From an uncultured Caulobacterales bacterium (GTDB taxonomy: Bacteria > Pseudomonadota > Alphaproteobacteria > Caulobacterales > Maricaulaceae), in contig CALFUN010000019.1 in the NCBI GenBank assembly GCA_937929915.1, forward strand, positions 54,610 through 118,609: DNA of 64,000 nucleotides, read 5' to 3'. Below are positions 63,889 through 64,000 of this stretch, in pieces; position 1 is the first letter of the stretch; every line of letters begins with the position of its first letter. A program made the translations under genes and the position numbers. The notes below the pieces were generated by a model. The model was not told the origin of the DNA, searched no databases, and saw only the letters and a program-made list of their open reading frames with translations.

Positions 63889-63916
63889 TTGCGTGCAAAT
63901 CTAGCCATCGTATACA
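63889..63916 (+). promoter_or_regulatory. Possible sigma-70-type promoter of the rightmost gene
   Basis: TTGCGT (63889-63894), 16 bases, TATACA (63911-63916), about 40 bp before the ATG at 63957. Fit is moderate and no experimental support exists. The rest of 63655-63888 shows nothing I can name. Confidence 0.35.
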
Positions 63917-63956
63917 TAAAGTGAGCTGAAATCAAAATTCTCTGTGGGGGAGCAAA

Positions 63957-64000
63957 TGAAAGTAAATCTTAGACATGCAATGAATGCCATTTCTGACGTG
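63957..64000 (+). CDS. Start of a divergent ICE gene, 3' end outside window
   Basis: ATG 63957 behind the strong ribosome-binding stretch GGGGGAG; only 14 complete residues are inside (KVNLRHAMNAISD). This opening resembles that of HD/HD-GYP-type proteins that begin with a short VNLR...ALSD segment, but 14 residues cannot carry a family call. It faces away from traG, so the 426-bp spacer is a divergent control region. Confidence 0.5.

Larger units (their letters stand above)
50780..64000. mobile_element. Integrative conjugative element, left end with trb transfer module (right end outside)
   Basis: All genes from 51.04 to 63.53 kb belong to a trb-type (P-type, IncP-like) mating-pair-formation cluster in the order usual for alphaproteobacterial ICEs: DUF736, DUF2274, trbI, G, F, L, J, E, D, C, B, RHH gene, traG, all on the minus strand. 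The gene-free stretch at 50.65-51.04 kb with a tRNA-like fragment and direct repeats suits the junction with the chromosome. No integrase, relaxase or cargo is seen, so they must lie to the right. No plasmid replication gene is in the window, but a chromosomally integrated plasmid cannot be excluded. Confidence 0.75.

Noticed and set aside
1..64000. CRISPR arrays, complete tRNA or rRNA genes, insertion sequences
   Set aside because: No regular 25-40 bp repeats with spacers, no full cloverleaf sequence and no transposase were seen. A covariance-model search would be needed to exclude small ncRNAs.

Overview
The window looks like a chromosomal segment of a marine-type alphaproteobacterium of moderate GC, probably near Hyphomonadaceae/Maricaulales. 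This is inferred from a Coq4-type ubiquinone protein, a cysE–DUF3126–gamma-carbonic-anhydrase cluster, FdsGBA formate dehydrogenase, many exported peptidases and an alphaproteobacterial trb-type conjugation module. No rRNA, complete tRNA or CRISPR array was seen.

Layout. 1-2.2 kb: the 5' part of a nitronate monooxygenase gene that runs off the left edge, and a secreted M28 peptidase. 2.3-6.6 kb: a tightly coupled run of a second M28 peptidase and three glycosyltransferase-like genes, the last GT10/fucosyltransferase-like. 6.7-20.5 kb: M1 metallopeptidase plus DUF6702 partner, two GSTs, a VOC protein, an MDR oxidoreductase, Coq4, a fatty-acid desaturase, a third M28 peptidase with an FN3 tail, and a TolB-propeller/amidohydrolase fusion. 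20.6-24.1 kb: two paralogous HExxH proteins of unknown role flank a tandem pair of small Cys-rich exported proteins, an epoxide-hydrolase-like gene and rpsU. 24-39 kb: asd, a second tandem pair of small secreted paralogues, DUF2799 lipoprotein, patatin, rhomboid protease, gamma-carbonic anhydrase, DUF3126, cysE, queF, acyltransferase 3, alpha/beta hydrolase, an SSS sodium symporter behind a LacI-type operator, and an ATP-grasp-like protein. 39-47 kb: one-carbon block, fhs and the fdsG-fdsB-fdsA-fdhD operon, so formate can either be oxidised to CO2 with NADH formation or charged onto tetrahydrofolate. 47-48.7 kb: an alanine/glycine:cation symporter broken by two single-base frameshifts. 48.7-50.6 kb: two AT-rich orphan lipoproteins.

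51.0-63.5 kb is a complete-looking mating-pair-formation operon of an integrative conjugative element, read right to left: traG, an RHH/CopG-like gene, trbB, C, D, E, J, L, F, G, I, DUF2274 and DUF736. No trbK is visible. The left boundary probably lies in the gene-poor stretch at 50.65-51.04 kb, which holds a tRNA-acceptor-like 12-mer and four 12-bp TTGACCC repeats. Upstream of traG is an unusual block of six 10-bp, helically phased repeats, and a divergent gene starts at 63957 and leaves the window. Integrase, relaxase and cargo must lie to the right.

The chromosome part suggests a peptide-scavenging life style (three M28 peptidases, an M1 peptidase and an amidohydrolase, all apparently exported). 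I did not find a clear new defence or signalling system. The least explained loci are the HExxH/Cys-rich lipoprotein locus at 20.6-24 kb, the orphan lipoprotein pair at 48.7-50.6 kb, and the repeat arrays at the two ends of the trb module.
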